DNA of 64,000 nucleotides from Massilia aurea (GCF_014200505.1 NZ_JACHBX010000005.1:1-64000), one strand, 5' to 3'. Shown: positions 43,882-53,728, counted from the stretch's first letter. The notes: generated by a model not told the origin, from the letters alone. A program made the numbers and translations.

Positions 43882-44060
43882 ATCCATTTCCCTTTCTGCC
43901 GAGGCCGCACGCTCCATGTTGGTGCAATGTGACCTGATGTAGTGCGCCGAACGGCCGTCTGGGTGCCGTGTGCGGTCCGTTGTGTTGTAGCAAAACCGAT
44001 GTGGGGCGTGTTTACCAAAAAAACAAGGACCTTTTTCCCGTTTATGAGCTGGCTATGAGC

Positions 44061-44076
44061 TGGCACGCATCCTGCT
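44061..44076 (+). promoter_or_regulatory. Sigma-54 promoter match
   Basis: TGGCACGCATCCTGCT has the -24 GG and -12 GC with exactly ten bases between them, matching the sigma-54 consensus. It lies about 78 bp before the TorF porin start. A half-site like those of NtrC (TTGGTGCA, 43919-43926) is upstream. This fits nitrogen-limited expression of glnK-amtB. Confidence 0.78.
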
Positions 44077-44153
44077 AAATAAAGCATAGATAAAGAACAT
44101 CACAAGGATCCACAAGCAGTCATTTTTCATGTTGTTCATCAAGGGGGTTTGTC

Positions 44154-44888
44154 ATGAAGTGCAAAGCAAAATTCAGCGCAGTTGTCCTGGCAGTGTCGGC
44201 ACTTGCCAGCGCTCCGGGCATGGCACAGGAACAACCCGCCGAACACCAGGTGAGCTACAACGCGAGCATCACCAGCGACTACCGTTACCGCGGCCTGTCG
44301 CAAACAGCCCTCGACCCCGCCCTGCAGGGCGGCGTCGACTACGTACACGGCCCATCCGGCTTCTACGTGGGCACCTGGCTTTCCACCATCAAATGGACGA
44401 AAGACCTGGGCGGCGACGGCAATATCGAATGGGACGTCTATGGCGGCAAGCGCGGTCAATTGAGCGACGCGATCAGCTATGACATCGGCGGCCTGTATTA
44501 CTACTACCCGGACAATGGCCTGAACCCGAGCGCGAACACGTTCGAGCTGTACGGCAAACTCGGTTACGGCCCGGCCTACATCAAGTACTCGCACTCGACG
44601 ACCAATCTGTTCGGCACCGCAGACAGCAAGCGCAGCGGCTACCTGGACGTGGGCGCCGACATCGACGTCAGCAACGGCTTCATCCTGAACCTGCACGTCG
44701 GGCGCCAGAAACTGAAGAATAACAGCGCGTTTTCGTACACCGACTACAAGGTCGGCGTCACCAAGGACTTCGGCGTCGCCACCGTGGCGCTGGCGTGGCA
44801 CAAGGCGAATACCGACGCCTACCTGAGCCCGGAAGGCAAGAATCTCGGCAAGTCCGCCGCCGTGCTGTCCGTCTCAAAAACTTTTTGA
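44154..44888 (+). CDS. TorF-family putative porin
   Basis: A 244-residue protein with a signal peptide (AVVLAVSALASAPGMA) and a beta-barrel outer-membrane domain starting YNASITSDYRYRGLSQT, then alternating strands to LSVSKTF, with the terminal Phe typical of outer-membrane proteins. The TorF name follows family annotation; the substrate is unproven. It is followed at 19 bp by glnK and amtB, so it may let ammonium or small nitrogen sources through the outer membrane under sigma-54 control. Confidence 0.85.
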   Translation: MKCKAKFSAVVLAVSALASAPGMAQEQPAEHQVSYNASITSDYRYRGLSQTALDPALQGGVDYVHGPSGFYVGTWLSTIKWTKDLGGDGNIEWDVYGGKRGQLSDAISYDIGGLYYYYPDNGLNPSANTFELYGKLGYGPAYIKYSHSTTNLFGTADSKRSGYLDVGADIDVSNGFILNLHVGRQKLKNNSAFSYTDYKVGVTKDFGVATVALAWHKANTDAYLSPEGKNLGKSAAVLSVSKTF

Positions 44889-44907
44889 TTGCAAAAGAGG
44901 CAATACC

Positions 44908-45246
44908 ATGAAAATGATCACCGCCATCATCAAGCCCTTCAAGCTCGACGAGGTGCGAGAGGCACTGTCGGAAATCAACGTGCAAGGCATGACCGTGACC
45001 GAAGTAAAAGGTTTCGGTCGCCAGAAAGGCCACACCGAGCTGTACCGTGGCGCCGAGTACGTCGTCGACTTCCTGCCCAAGATCAAGATCGAAGCCGCGG
45101 TCGATGATGCCATCGTCGACCAGGTCATCGATGCGATCCAGGGCGCTGCCCGCACCGGCAAGATCGGTGACGGCAAGATCTTCGTGGCCGACCTGAACCA
45201 GGTCATCCGTATCCGTACCGGCGAGACCGGCAACGACGCACTGTAA
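44908..45246 (+). CDS. glnK: P-II nitrogen regulatory protein
   Basis: A 112-residue P-II protein starting MKMITAIIKPFKLDEVREAL, with the uridylylation site Y51 in GHTELYRGAEY and the T/B-loop GRTGKIGDGKIF pattern (ARTGKIGDGKIF). It is followed by amtB at 14 bp. GlnK binds and gates AmtB and reports 2-oxoglutarate and ATP. The name glnK rests on this linkage. Confidence 0.96.
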   Translation: MKMITAIIKPFKLDEVREALSEINVQGMTVTEVKGFGRQKGHTELYRGAEYVVDFLPKIKIEAAVDDAIVDQVIDAIQGAARTGKIGDGKIFVADLNQVIRIRTGETGNDAL

Positions 45247-45260
45247 GAGGGAATGTTTTC

Positions 45261-46661
45261 ATGAAGCGTATAACTACAACGATACTGACCGCCTTGCTGG
45301 GCCTGGGCGTTGCCCTGCCGGCCATGGCGGCGCCGTCCATCAACAAGGGGGATACGGCCTGGATGTTCGTCGCCACGCTGCTGGTGATCCTGATGACCAT
45401 TCCCGGTCTGGCGCTGTTCTACGGTGGCCTCGTGCGCGCCAAGAACATGCTGTCGGTGCTGATGCAGGTGATGATGGTGTTTGCCCTCGTCATCGTGCTG
45501 TGGTGCCTGTACGGCTACTCGCTTGCCTTCACGCAGGGCAATGCGTTCATCGGCGGCTTCGACCGCGCCTTCCTGCAAGGCATCTGGGATCCGGTCGCCG
45601 GCAAGTTTGCGATGGCCGCGACCTTCAGCAAAGAGACGATGATCCCTGAATTCATCTTCGTCGCCTTCCAGGGCACCTTCGCAGCGATTACCTGCGCGCT
45701 GATCGTCGGCGCCTTTGCCGAACGCGCCAAGTTTGCGGCCGTGCTGGTCTTCGTCGTGCTGTGGTTCACCTTCGGCTACCTGCCAGTCGCGCACATGGTC
45801 TGGTTCTGGGCCGGTCCTGACGCCATCACCGACGCTGCCTCGCTGCAAACCGTTACCGCAGCTGCCGGCTACCTGTGGCAGCAGGGCGCGCTCGACTTCG
45901 CGGGCGGCACCGTGGTGCACATCAACTCGGCCGTGGCCGGCCTGGTGGGCGCTTATGTGATCGGCAAGCGGATCGGCTACGGCCGTGAATCGATGGCGCC
46001 ACACTCGCTGCCGATGACGATGGTCGGCGCATCGCTGCTGTGGGTCGGCTGGTTCGGCTTCAATGCCGGCTCGGCGCTCGAAGCAGGCGACGTGGCGGCA
46101 CTGGCGTTCCTGAACACGCTGCTGGCCACCGCCGGCGCGACCCTCACCTGGGTACTGGGCGAGTGGATCTTCAAGCACAAGCCATCGATGCTGGGCGCCG
46201 CATCGGGCGCCGTGTCGGGCCTGGTGGCCATCACCCCGGGCGCCGGCTTCGTCGGTCCGATGGGCGCACTGGTCATCGGCCTGCTGGCTGGTATCGTCTG
46301 CCTGTGGGGCGTGACGGGCCTGAAGCGCCTGCTGCGCGCTGACGATTCGCTGGACGTGTTCGGCGTGCACGGCGTGGGCGGTATTCTCGGCGCGATGCTG
46401 ACCGGCGTGTTTGCGTCGCCAGCACTGGGCGGGCAGGGCGTGTGGGATTACACGACCAATGCGATGAACACGAGCTACTCGATCGTCGGCCAGCTGTGGA
46501 TCCAGGCCCATGCGATCGGCGTGACCGTCATCTGGTCGGCCGTCGTCGCCTTCATCGCCTTCAAGCTGGTGGATATCGTGATCGGTCTGCGTGTGCCGGA
46601 AGAAGAGGAACGCGAAGGCCTGGACATCACGAGCCACGGCGAATCGGCCTACCGTTACTGA
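45261..46661 (+). CDS. amtB: Ammonium transporter
   Basis: A 466-residue Amt protein with a signal peptide-like start (LGLGVALPAMAAPSINKGDT), eleven membrane segments and the family motifs LFYGGLVRAKN, DFAGGTVVHINSAVAGL and VFGVHGVGGILGA. The pore histidines are in the second and third motifs. The C-terminal REGLDITSHGESAYRY tail is the P-II contact. It is last in the operon and followed by a terminator. Confidence 0.96.
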   Translation: MKRITTTILTALLGLGVALPAMAAPSINKGDTAWMFVATLLVILMTIPGLALFYGGLVRAKNMLSVLMQVMMVFALVIVLWCLYGYSLAFTQGNAFIGGFDRAFLQGIWDPVAGKFAMAATFSKETMIPEFIFVAFQGTFAAITCALIVGAFAERAKFAAVLVFVVLWFTFGYLPVAHMVWFWAGPDAITDAASLQTVTAAAGYLWQQGALDFAGGTVVHINSAVAGLVGAYVIGKRIGYGRESMAPHSLPMTMVGASLLWVGWFGFNAGSALEAGDVAALAFLNTLLATAGATLTWVLGEWIFKHKPSMLGAASGAVSGLVAITPGAGFVGPMGALVIGLLAGIVCLWGVTGLKRLLRADDSLDVFGVHGVGGILGAMLTGVFASPALGGQGVWDYTTNAMNTSYSIVGQLWIQAHAIGVTVIWSAVVAFIAFKLVDIVIGLRVPEEEEREGLDITSHGESAYRY

Positions 46662-46678
46662 TCCAGCCACACCCCGCA

Positions 46679-46713
46679 CGTCGTTCCCGCCTCCGCGGGA
46701 ACGACGTTTTTTT
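46679..46713 (+). terminator. Rho-independent terminator after amtB
   Basis: CGTCGTTCCCGC - CTCC - GCGGGAACGACG followed by seven T. It is perfect over twelve pairs and ends the TorF-glnK-amtB operon. Confidence 0.92.
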
Positions 46714-46835
46714 ACGCTCGTGACAATGCGATTCCCCGCGCTTTCCACCAGCCCTTTAAAATACCCGGACCAACCCCATATGCGATTCCCAAGTTAAATT
46801 AACAACAAGAAGCGCACAACAAGGACGTCCAATCA

Positions 46836-48137
46836 ATGGTTCCGCACCTCGCCACCGCCCAGACCGGTCCTTTGCTGGACCTGGAAAAGAAAATCCTCGA
46901 AGCCACGCCTGCCATCGAGCGCTGGTTCCGCCTCGAGTGGCAGGAGCACACGCCGCCATTTTATTGCTCGGTCGATCTGCGCAATGCCGGCTACAAGCTC
47001 GCACCGGTGGACACCAACCTGTTCCCGGGCGGCTTCAACAACCTGGCCAGCGAGATGCTGCCGCTGACGGTGCAGGCGGCCATGGCGGCCGTCGACAAGT
47101 ATTGCCCGGATGCGCGCAACCTGCTGCTGGTGCCGGACGCCGACCGCCGCAGCCCGATCTACCTGCAGAACGTCGCGCGCCTGATGCAGATCTTCCGCCA
47201 GACCGGCTTGCATGTCCGCCTTGGCACGTTCTCGCCCGAGATCACCGAGCCGACCCCGCTGGCGCTGCCTGACGGCAATATGCTCGTGCTCGAGCCGCTG
47301 GTACGCTCGGCCAATGGCCGGCGCGTCGGCCTGCCCGACTTCGACCCGTGCACCATCCTGCTCAACAATGACCTGTCGGGCGGTATCCCGTCGATCCTCG
47401 AAAACGTTCATGAGCAAGCCTTGCTGCCGCCGCTGCATGCCGGCTGGGCGCTGCGCCGCAAGAGCAACCACCTCAAGGCGCTGGACGAAGTGGCCAAGAA
47501 GTTCGGCAAGCTGATCGACATCGACCCGTGGCTGGTCAACCCGCTGCACAGCACCTGCGCCGAAGTCGATCTGCGCGAGAACGTCGGCACCGAAGCGCTG
47601 GCCGACGACGTCTCGGCGCTGTTCTCGAAGATCAAGAAGAAGTACAAGGAATACGGCATGAAGGAGCGCAAGCCCTTCGTCATCCTCAAGCCCGACGCCG
47701 GCACCTATGGCATGGGCATCATGACCATCAAGGACGCGAGCGAAGTGCGCGACCTGACTCCGGCCCAGCGCGCGCGCATGTCGGTGGTCAAGGATGGCGT
47801 GGCCGTGACCGATCTGATCATCCAGGAAGGCGTACCCACCTTCGAATCGATCGACGACGCCGTCGCCGAGCCGGTCGTCTACATGATCGACCGCTATGTC
47901 GTGGGTGGCTTCTACCGTGTGCACGCCGAGCGCGGCATCGACCAGAACCTCAATGCCCCCGGTTCGCAGTTCGTGCCGCTGGCGTTCGCGCAGCAGCATG
48001 CGATGCCCGATCCGAAGGCCAAGCCGGGCACCGCCGCGCCCAACCGCTTTTACGTGTACGGCGTGGTTGCGCGCCTGGGCATGCTGGCCGCGTCGCTCGA
48101 ACTCGAACGCACCGATCCGAATCCGGAAGTGTACTGA
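46836..48137 (+). CDS. gshA: Glutamate-cysteine ligase
   Basis: A 433-residue proteobacterial-type enzyme (the gshA_ferroox group, unlike the E. coli form). It reads FYCSVDLRNAGYKLAPVDTN, then LFPGGFNNL, KSNHLKALDEVAKKFG and PFVILKPDAGTYGMGIMTIK, which is ATP-binding. It makes gamma-glutamylcysteine in the first step of glutathione synthesis. gshB follows at 88 bp, so the two steps are neighbours. Confidence 0.95.
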   Translation: MVPHLATAQTGPLLDLEKKILEATPAIERWFRLEWQEHTPPFYCSVDLRNAGYKLAPVDTNLFPGGFNNLASEMLPLTVQAAMAAVDKYCPDARNLLLVPDADRRSPIYLQNVARLMQIFRQTGLHVRLGTFSPEITEPTPLALPDGNMLVLEPLVRSANGRRVGLPDFDPCTILLNNDLSGGIPSILENVHEQALLPPLHAGWALRRKSNHLKALDEVAKKFGKLIDIDPWLVNPLHSTCAEVDLRENVGTEALADDVSALFSKIKKKYKEYGMKERKPFVILKPDAGTYGMGIMTIKDASEVRDLTPAQRARMSVVKDGVAVTDLIIQEGVPTFESIDDAVAEPVVYMIDRYVVGGFYRVHAERGIDQNLNAPGSQFVPLAFAQQHAMPDPKAKPGTAAPNRFYVYGVVARLGMLAASLELERTDPNPEVY

Positions 48138-48225
48138 CGCACTGCGTCCGGCACACCTCGGGGCTTGGTCCGCGAGGTTTGCCGATTCGGGCTAAAATCA
48201 AGGTATTACATCGATTGGACGCCCC

Positions 48226-49170
48226 ATGAAAATCGCTTTTCTCGCCGACCCGCTGTCCGGATTCAAGATTTACAAGGATTCGACCTTCGCCATGATGCGC
48301 GAGGCGGCCCGGCGCGGTCATGCCCTGTACTTCTTCGAACAGCGCGACATGGTGCTCGAAGAGGGCATCGTCAGCGCGCGCGTGATGCAGATTCACCTGA
48401 CGGGCGAGCCGGATGTCTGGTACACGGCCGATGCCGCCGTCGACGTGAAGCTGTCCGAATTCGACGCGATCATCGAGCGCAAGGACCCGCCGTTCGACAT
48501 GGAATACGTCTACGGCACCTACTTGCTCGAACTGGCCGTGCGCCAGGGCGCCTGCGTGATCAACAGCCCGTCGGCGATCCGCGACCACAATGAAAAACTG
48601 GCGATCGGCCAGTTCAGCCAATACACGTCGCCGACGATGGTCACTTCGGATGAAGCGCGCCTGCGCGCCTTCCACGCCAAGCACGGCGACGTGATCTTCA
48701 AGCCGCTCGACGGCATGGGCGGCGCCGGCATCTTCCGCGTGAAGAGCGACGCGCTCAATCTGGGTTCGATCATCGAGACGCTGACGGCCAACGGCCGCCA
48801 CACGATCATGGCCCAGAAATTCATCCCGGCGATCGACAAGGGCGACAAGCGCGTGCTGGTCATCGGCGGCAAGCCGGTGCCGTTCGTGCTGGCGCGGATT
48901 CCGCAAAACGGTGAAGTGCGCGGCAACCTGGCCGCCGGCGGCATCGGCGTGGCGCAGCCGATCAGCGAGCGCGATCGCGAGATCGCCGAAGCCCTCGGCC
49001 CATTGCTGGCCGAGCGTGGCCTGTTACTGGTAGGATTGGACGTGATCGGCGAGAACCTGACCGAAGTGAACGTGACCAGCCCGACCTGCTTCCAGGAGAT
49101 CTTCGACCAGACCGGTTTTGACGTGGCCGCGATGTTCATCGACGCGGTTGAACAGAAAGTACTTGGATAA
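48226..49170 (+). CDS. gshB: Glutathione synthetase
   Basis: A 314-residue ATP-grasp enzyme: IAFLADPLSGFKIYKDSTFA at the start, ERKDPPFDMEYVYGTYLLEL, FKPLDGMGGAGIFRV and GLDVIGENLTEVNVTSPTCF near the end. All are landmarks of GshB. It adds glycine to gamma-glutamylcysteine. It is followed four bases later by the PTS IIA gene, so co-transcription with it is likely. Confidence 0.97.
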   Translation: MKIAFLADPLSGFKIYKDSTFAMMREAARRGHALYFFEQRDMVLEEGIVSARVMQIHLTGEPDVWYTADAAVDVKLSEFDAIIERKDPPFDMEYVYGTYLLELAVRQGACVINSPSAIRDHNEKLAIGQFSQYTSPTMVTSDEARLRAFHAKHGDVIFKPLDGMGGAGIFRVKSDALNLGSIIETLTANGRHTIMAQKFIPAIDKGDKRVLVIGGKPVPFVLARIPQNGEVRGNLAAGGIGVAQPISERDREIAEALGPLLAERGLLLVGLDVIGENLTEVNVTSPTCFQEIFDQTGFDVAAMFIDAVEQKVLG

Positions 49171-49174
49171 CGAC

Positions 49175-49576
49175 ATGGTAGGCATTCTGCTCCTGACCCA
49201 CGCACCTTTGGGCCAGGCATTCATCGCCGCAGCGACGCACGTGTTTCGCGGCCCCACCGAGCGCGTCGAGGCAATCGACGTGACGGCTGACCAGGATATC
49301 GGCCAGATCAACTGCCTGGCCAAGGAAGCCATCGCGCGCCTGGACGACGGCGACGGCGTCCTGGTGATCACCGACGTCAAGGGCGGCACGCCGTCGAATT
49401 GCTGCAATTCGCTGGCCGACGCGGGCCACGTGGAAGTCATCGCCGGCATCAGCCTGCCGATGCTGCTGCGCGCGATCACGTACCGGCGCGACTCGCTCGA
49501 CGTGGTCGTCGAGATGGCGCTGGCCGGCGCGCAGAACGGCGCAGTGCGGGTGGATAACCGGATCCGGGTGGGCTAG
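49175..49576 (+). CDS. PTS mannose-type IIA protein
   Basis: A 133-residue EIIA of the mannose family: MVGILLLTHAPLGQAF with phospho-site H9, then DVKGGTPSNCCNSLAD. The ATG at 49175 was chosen, as the frame upstream is inside gshB. No IIB or IIC is present, so it probably serves in regulation, as in other betaproteobacteria that keep IIA-HPr-EI without sugar permeases. Confidence 0.9.
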   Translation: MVGILLLTHAPLGQAFIAAATHVFRGPTERVEAIDVTADQDIGQINCLAKEAIARLDDGDGVLVITDVKGGTPSNCCNSLADAGHVEVIAGISLPMLLRAITYRRDSLDVVVEMALAGAQNGAVRVDNRIRVG

Positions 49577-49663
49577 GGCAGGCGGCGATGGCGTTGGCAA
49601 TGGCGATGCGTGCGAGGAGATACCGGGCGCAGTCAGACACATTACAAAAACGATAAAGCGACT

Positions 49664-49933
49664 ATGATTCAACAAGAACTCGAGATCATCAACAAGCTGG
49701 GCCTGCACGCACGGGCCTCCGCCAAGTTCACGCAACTGGCCGCCAGGTACAAGAGCGACGTCTGGCTCACCCGCAACGGCCGGCGCATCAATGCCAAGTC
49801 GATCATGGGTGTCATGATGCTCGCCGCCGGCAAGGGCGCGAAGGTCACGCTCGAAGCCGATGGCGCCGACGAAGAAGCCGCGCTGGCCGCCCTGACGGCG
49901 CTCGTCAACGACAAGTTCGGTGAAGGTGAATAA
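49664..49933 (+). CDS. ptsH: HPr phosphocarrier protein
   Basis: An 89-residue HPr with the phospho-site H15 in LGLHARASAKF and the regulatory serine region INAKSIMGVMMLAAGKG. The ATG at 49664 was chosen because the protein starts MIQQELEIINKLG. It carries phosphate from EI to IIA. It is 41 bp upstream of ptsI. Confidence 0.95.
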   Translation: MIQQELEIINKLGLHARASAKFTQLAARYKSDVWLTRNGRRINAKSIMGVMMLAAGKGAKVTLEADGADEEAALAALTALVNDKFGEGE

Positions 49934-49974
49934 TGCCGCGTGAAGCGGTCCCCTCGCGTTCAACGGATTCTTCC

Positions 49975-51729
49975 ATGGCTTCCTTTCTCCTTCACGGCAT
50001 TCCGGTTTCGCGCGGCATCGCGATCGGCCGCGCGCACCTGCTCACGCCGGCCGCACTCGACGTCAAGCATTACCTGGTCCCTGAAGAACAGGTTGAGGCC
50101 GAGGTGCGGCGCCTGCAGGATGCGATCGCCGCCGTCCACCACAATCTGCAGGAACTCTGGACCGGCCTGCCGAAGGATGCCCCGACCGAACTGGGCGCCT
50201 TCATCGACGTGCATGCGTTGATCCTGTCCGACCCGATGATCTCCGAGGCGCCGCTGGACATCATCCGCGCGCGCCACTACAACGCCGAATGGGCGCTGGT
50301 AACGCAGATCGATGAACTCTCGGCGCAGTTCGACGAAATCGAAGACCCCTACCTGCGCGAGCGCAAGTACGATATCCAGCAGGTCGCCGAGCGCGTGCTG
50401 AAGGTCTTGACCGGCACCGCGCTGAGCGTCGCGCCCGTGTTTGCCGACGAAGACCAGCCACCGCCACAGATGATCGTCGTGGCCCACGACATCTCGCCGG
50501 CCGACATGCTGGCGTTTCGCGACCGCTCGTTCATCGGCTTCGTTACCGACGTCGGCGGCCAGAACTCGCACACGGCCATCGTCGCGCGCAGCCTGGATAT
50601 CCCGGCCGTCGTCGGCATGGACCAGGCCTCTCGCCTGGTCGAGCAGGACGACTGGCTGATCGTCGACGGCGATGCCGGCGTCGTCATCTGCAATCCAAGC
50701 CAGTTGGTGCTCGAACAGTACCGCGCGCGCCAGATCACGATGGCCAAGGCACGCAAGCGCCTGCTCAAGCTCAAGAAGACGCCAGCCATCACGCGCGACG
50801 GCACCACGATCACGCTGCTGGCCAATATCGAACTGCCCGACGATTGTCCGGCCGCCCTCGAAGCGGGCGCCAATGGCGTGGGCCTGTTCCGCTCCGAATT
50901 CCTGTTCATGGGCCGCGGCGCGCAGGCGCTGCGCATCCCGGACGAAGAAGAACAGTTCGAGCAGTACCGCAAGGCGGTGCTGGCAATGAAGGGCCGCCCG
51001 GTCACTATCCGCACGCTCGACGTGGGCGCCGACAAGCCGCTCGACCAGACCGACCACACGGCCCTCAATCCGGCGCTCGGCCTGCGCGCGATCCGCTATT
51101 GCCTGGCCGAGCCGCAGATGTTCCTGGTGCAGCTGCGCGCGATCCTGCGCGCATCGGCCTTCGGCAAGGTGCGCATCCTGATCCCGATGCTCGCGCACGC
51201 GTTCGAGATCGACCAGACGCTGGGCATGATCGAGCAGGCCAAGATCCAGCTGCGCGACGAGAAGATCCGCTTCGACGAAGGCATCGAAGTCGGCGCCATG
51301 ATCGAGATCCCAGCTGCTGCGCTGGCGCTGCCGCTGTTCGTGCGGCGCATGGATTTTTTGTCGATCGGTACCAATGACCTGATCCAGTATCTGCTGGCGA
51401 TCGACCGCGTCGATTACGAAGTGGCGCACCTGTATAATCCGCTGCACCCGGCGGTGCTGCAACTGATCGCCTCGACCATCGCCACGGGCCACAAGGCCGG
51501 GCTGGATGTGGCGGTGTGCGGCGAGATGGCCGGCGACGTCAAGCTCACGCGCCTGCTGCTGGGCATGGGCCTGCGCGAGTTCTCGATGCACCCGGCGCAG
51601 CTGCTGGCGGTGAAACAGGAAATTCTGAATACCGACCTTGGCGTGGTCACCACCCGTACCCGCCGCATCCTGCGCGCGATGGAGCCGGGTGAAATCGCCA
51701 GCGCCGTCGAGCAGTTGCAGACCCTGTGA
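49975..51729 (+). CDS. ptsI: PTS enzyme I (phosphoenolpyruvate-protein phosphotransferase)
   Basis: A 584-residue EI: MASFLLHGIPVSRGIAIGRA, the phospho-histidine GGQNSHTAIVARSLDIPAVV, the PEP domain GANGVGLFRSEFLFMGR and MEIPAAALALP-type end (IEIPAAALALPLF, CGEMAGD). The start at 49975 is supported by the family beginning. It takes phosphate from PEP and passes it to HPr. Confidence 0.95.
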   Translation: MASFLLHGIPVSRGIAIGRAHLLTPAALDVKHYLVPEEQVEAEVRRLQDAIAAVHHNLQELWTGLPKDAPTELGAFIDVHALILSDPMISEAPLDIIRARHYNAEWALVTQIDELSAQFDEIEDPYLRERKYDIQQVAERVLKVLTGTALSVAPVFADEDQPPPQMIVVAHDISPADMLAFRDRSFIGFVTDVGGQNSHTAIVARSLDIPAVVGMDQASRLVEQDDWLIVDGDAGVVICNPSQLVLEQYRARQITMAKARKRLLKLKKTPAITRDGTTITLLANIELPDDCPAALEAGANGVGLFRSEFLFMGRGAQALRIPDEEEQFEQYRKAVLAMKGRPVTIRTLDVGADKPLDQTDHTALNPALGLRAIRYCLAEPQMFLVQLRAILRASAFGKVRILIPMLAHAFEIDQTLGMIEQAKIQLRDEKIRFDEGIEVGAMIEIPAAALALPLFVRRMDFLSIGTNDLIQYLLAIDRVDYEVAHLYNPLHPAVLQLIASTIATGHKAGLDVAVCGEMAGDVKLTRLLLGMGLREFSMHPAQLLAVKQEILNTDLGVVTTRTRRILRAMEPGEIASAVEQLQTL

Positions 51730-51796
51730 GTCGCGCGCCGTTGCCATGCCCGGCAACGGCGCCACCACCGCATCATCAATCAAAGCACACAGTCCC

Positions 51797-52966
51797 ATGG
51801 GATCTCTAGGAATAGTCACACCGCAGGCGATGCACTTCGCCGGGCCGCTGCGCCTGCAAAGCGGCGCGCAGCTCAGCAACTACACGCTGATGTATGAAAC
51901 CTATGGCACGCTCAACGCCGACAGGTCCAATGCGGTGCTGGTCTGCCACGCCCTGAATGCATCGCACCACGTCGCCGGCCAGTACGACTCGCCCAAGAGC
52001 GCGGGCTGGTGGGACAATATGGTCGGCCCAGGCAAACCCGTGGACACCGACCGCTTCTTCGTCATCGGCGTAAACAACCTGGGCTCGTGCTTCGGCTCGA
52101 CCGGCCCGATGCATCTCAACGCCGCCACCGGCAAGCCGTATGGCGCGAGCTTTCCGCTGGTGACCGTGGAAGACTGGGTGACCGCGCAGGCGCTGCTGGC
52201 CGACCGCCTCGGCATCGACCGCTTTGCCGCCGTGATGGGCGGCTCGCTGGGCGGCATGCAGGCCCTGTCGTGGAGCATCAAGTTCCCGGAGCGCCTGCGC
52301 CACTGCATCGTGATCGCGTCCACGCCGAAGCTGTCGGCCCAGAACATCGCCTTCAACGACGTCGCGCGCCAGGCGATCCTGACCGACCCCGATTACCACG
52401 GCGGCGATTTCTACGAGCATGGCGTGGTGCCGAAGAACGGCCTGAAAGTGGCGCGCATGATCGGCCACATCACGTATCTGTCGAACGACGACATGGCCGA
52501 GAAATTCGGGCGCAAGCTGCGCAATGCGGCCGAAACAAACGACTACAACTTCGACTTCGGCGTCGACTTCGAGATCGAATCGTACTTGCGCTACCAGGGC
52601 GACAAGTTCTCGGAATATTTCGATGCCAATACCTACCTGTTGATCACGAAGGCGCTCGATTACTTCGATCCGGCGCGCGAGTACGACGGCGATCTCGAAA
52701 AGGCGCTGGCCGGTACCAAAGCGCAGTTTCTGATCGCGTCGTTTACGACCGACTGGCGCTTCTCGCCCGAGCGCAGCCGCGAGATCGTCGAAGCCCTGAT
52801 CAGCAACCGGCGCCGCGTGACCTACGCCGAAATCGACGCCCCGCACGGCCACGATGCCTTCCTGCTCGACGATGCGCGCTACATGAACGTGGTGCGCGCG
52901 TATTACAACCGCATCGCGCTTGAACTGGCGCCAGGCGCCGTGACCACCGCCACGGAGGCCGCATGA
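51797..52966 (+). CDS. metX: Homoserine O-acyltransferase
   Basis: A 389-residue alpha/beta-hydrolase with the nucleophile loop MGGSLGGMQALSW and the late His in DAPHGHDAFLLDD. The ATG at 51797 was chosen for the start GSLGIVTPQAMHFAGPL. It acylates homoserine at the start of methionine synthesis (acetyl or succinyl; not decided here). It overlaps metW by four bases. Confidence 0.95.
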   Translation: MGSLGIVTPQAMHFAGPLRLQSGAQLSNYTLMYETYGTLNADRSNAVLVCHALNASHHVAGQYDSPKSAGWWDNMVGPGKPVDTDRFFVIGVNNLGSCFGSTGPMHLNAATGKPYGASFPLVTVEDWVTAQALLADRLGIDRFAAVMGGSLGGMQALSWSIKFPERLRHCIVIASTPKLSAQNIAFNDVARQAILTDPDYHGGDFYEHGVVPKNGLKVARMIGHITYLSNDDMAEKFGRKLRNAAETNDYNFDFGVDFEIESYLRYQGDKFSEYFDANTYLLITKALDYFDPAREYDGDLEKALAGTKAQFLIASFTTDWRFSPERSREIVEALISNRRRVTYAEIDAPHGHDAFLLDDARYMNVVRAYYNRIALELAPGAVTTATEAA

Positions 52967-53580
52967 ATTTCGCCGACCTCAATACGCTGCGGCCCGACCT
53001 GGCCTTCATCGCGCACTGGGTGGGCGAGCGCGCCCACGTGCTCGACGTCGGCTGCGGCGACGGCGCCATGCTGCGTTATCTTGAATCCGGCAAGCGCTGC
53101 TCGGGCTACGGCATCGAGATCGCCGACGACAAGGTCCTGGAAAGCACCGCTCGCGGCATCAACGTGATCCAGCACGATATGGAAAAGGGCCTGGGCCTTT
53201 TTGGCGACAACACGTTCGACACCGTGCTGTGTCTGAACTCGCTGCAGATGATGCAGCATGTCGAAGGCCTGCTGCGCGACATCGTGCGCGTCGGCCACGA
53301 AGCGATCGTCTCGTTCCCGAACTTCGCCCACTGGCCGCACCGCCTGGCGCTGCTGCGCGGGCGCATGCCGGTTTCGCGCGCGCTGCCGTACCAGTGGTAC
53401 GACACGCCGAACGTGCGCTGCGCCACGATCTACGATTTCCAGGAACTGGCGGTGGAGTGCGGCCTGGAAGTGCTGGAATGCGTGGCGCTGGCCGACGGCA
53501 AGGTGGTCAAGTTTCTGCCGAACCTGCGCGGCAGCATGGCGGTCTTCCGCCTGCGCAAAAAAGCGCCGCCGGCAGTGTAA
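52963..53580 (+). CDS. metW: MetW methyltransferase-like protein
   Basis: A 205-residue protein with a SAM-binding motif VLDVGCGDGAMLRYLE and MQHVEGLLRDIVRVG. It always accompanies metX in betaproteobacteria and is needed for its activity in studied cases. Here the overlap (ATGA) with metX confirms the pair. Confidence 0.95.
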   Translation: MNFADLNTLRPDLAFIAHWVGERAHVLDVGCGDGAMLRYLESGKRCSGYGIEIADDKVLESTARGINVIQHDMEKGLGLFGDNTFDTVLCLNSLQMMQHVEGLLRDIVRVGHEAIVSFPNFAHWPHRLALLRGRMPVSRALPYQWYDTPNVRCATIYDFQELAVECGLEVLECVALADGKVVKFLPNLRGSMAVFRLRKKAPPAV

Positions 53581-53728
53581 CGCGGGGCAGGTTGCGACTT
53601 ATGTGCGTTGGCGGCTTGAACCGGGCCGGTACATACGGCATGATCACGTCGATTCTGCGCGGGCGCTGCCCATTTATAACCAATTTTACGAGGCCGGCTG
53701 CCAACAACAGCCTGCCGGAGCCATGATG

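Noticed and set aside
44874..46748. 624-residue open frame opposite amtB
   Set aside because: Shadow of a GC-rich gene; the sequence is His/Gln/Arg-rich with no domain, and amtB on the other strand is certain.
49960..51879. 639-residue open frame opposite ptsI
   Set aside because: Same cause: low-complexity His/Arg/Gln composition, and ptsI is clearly coding.
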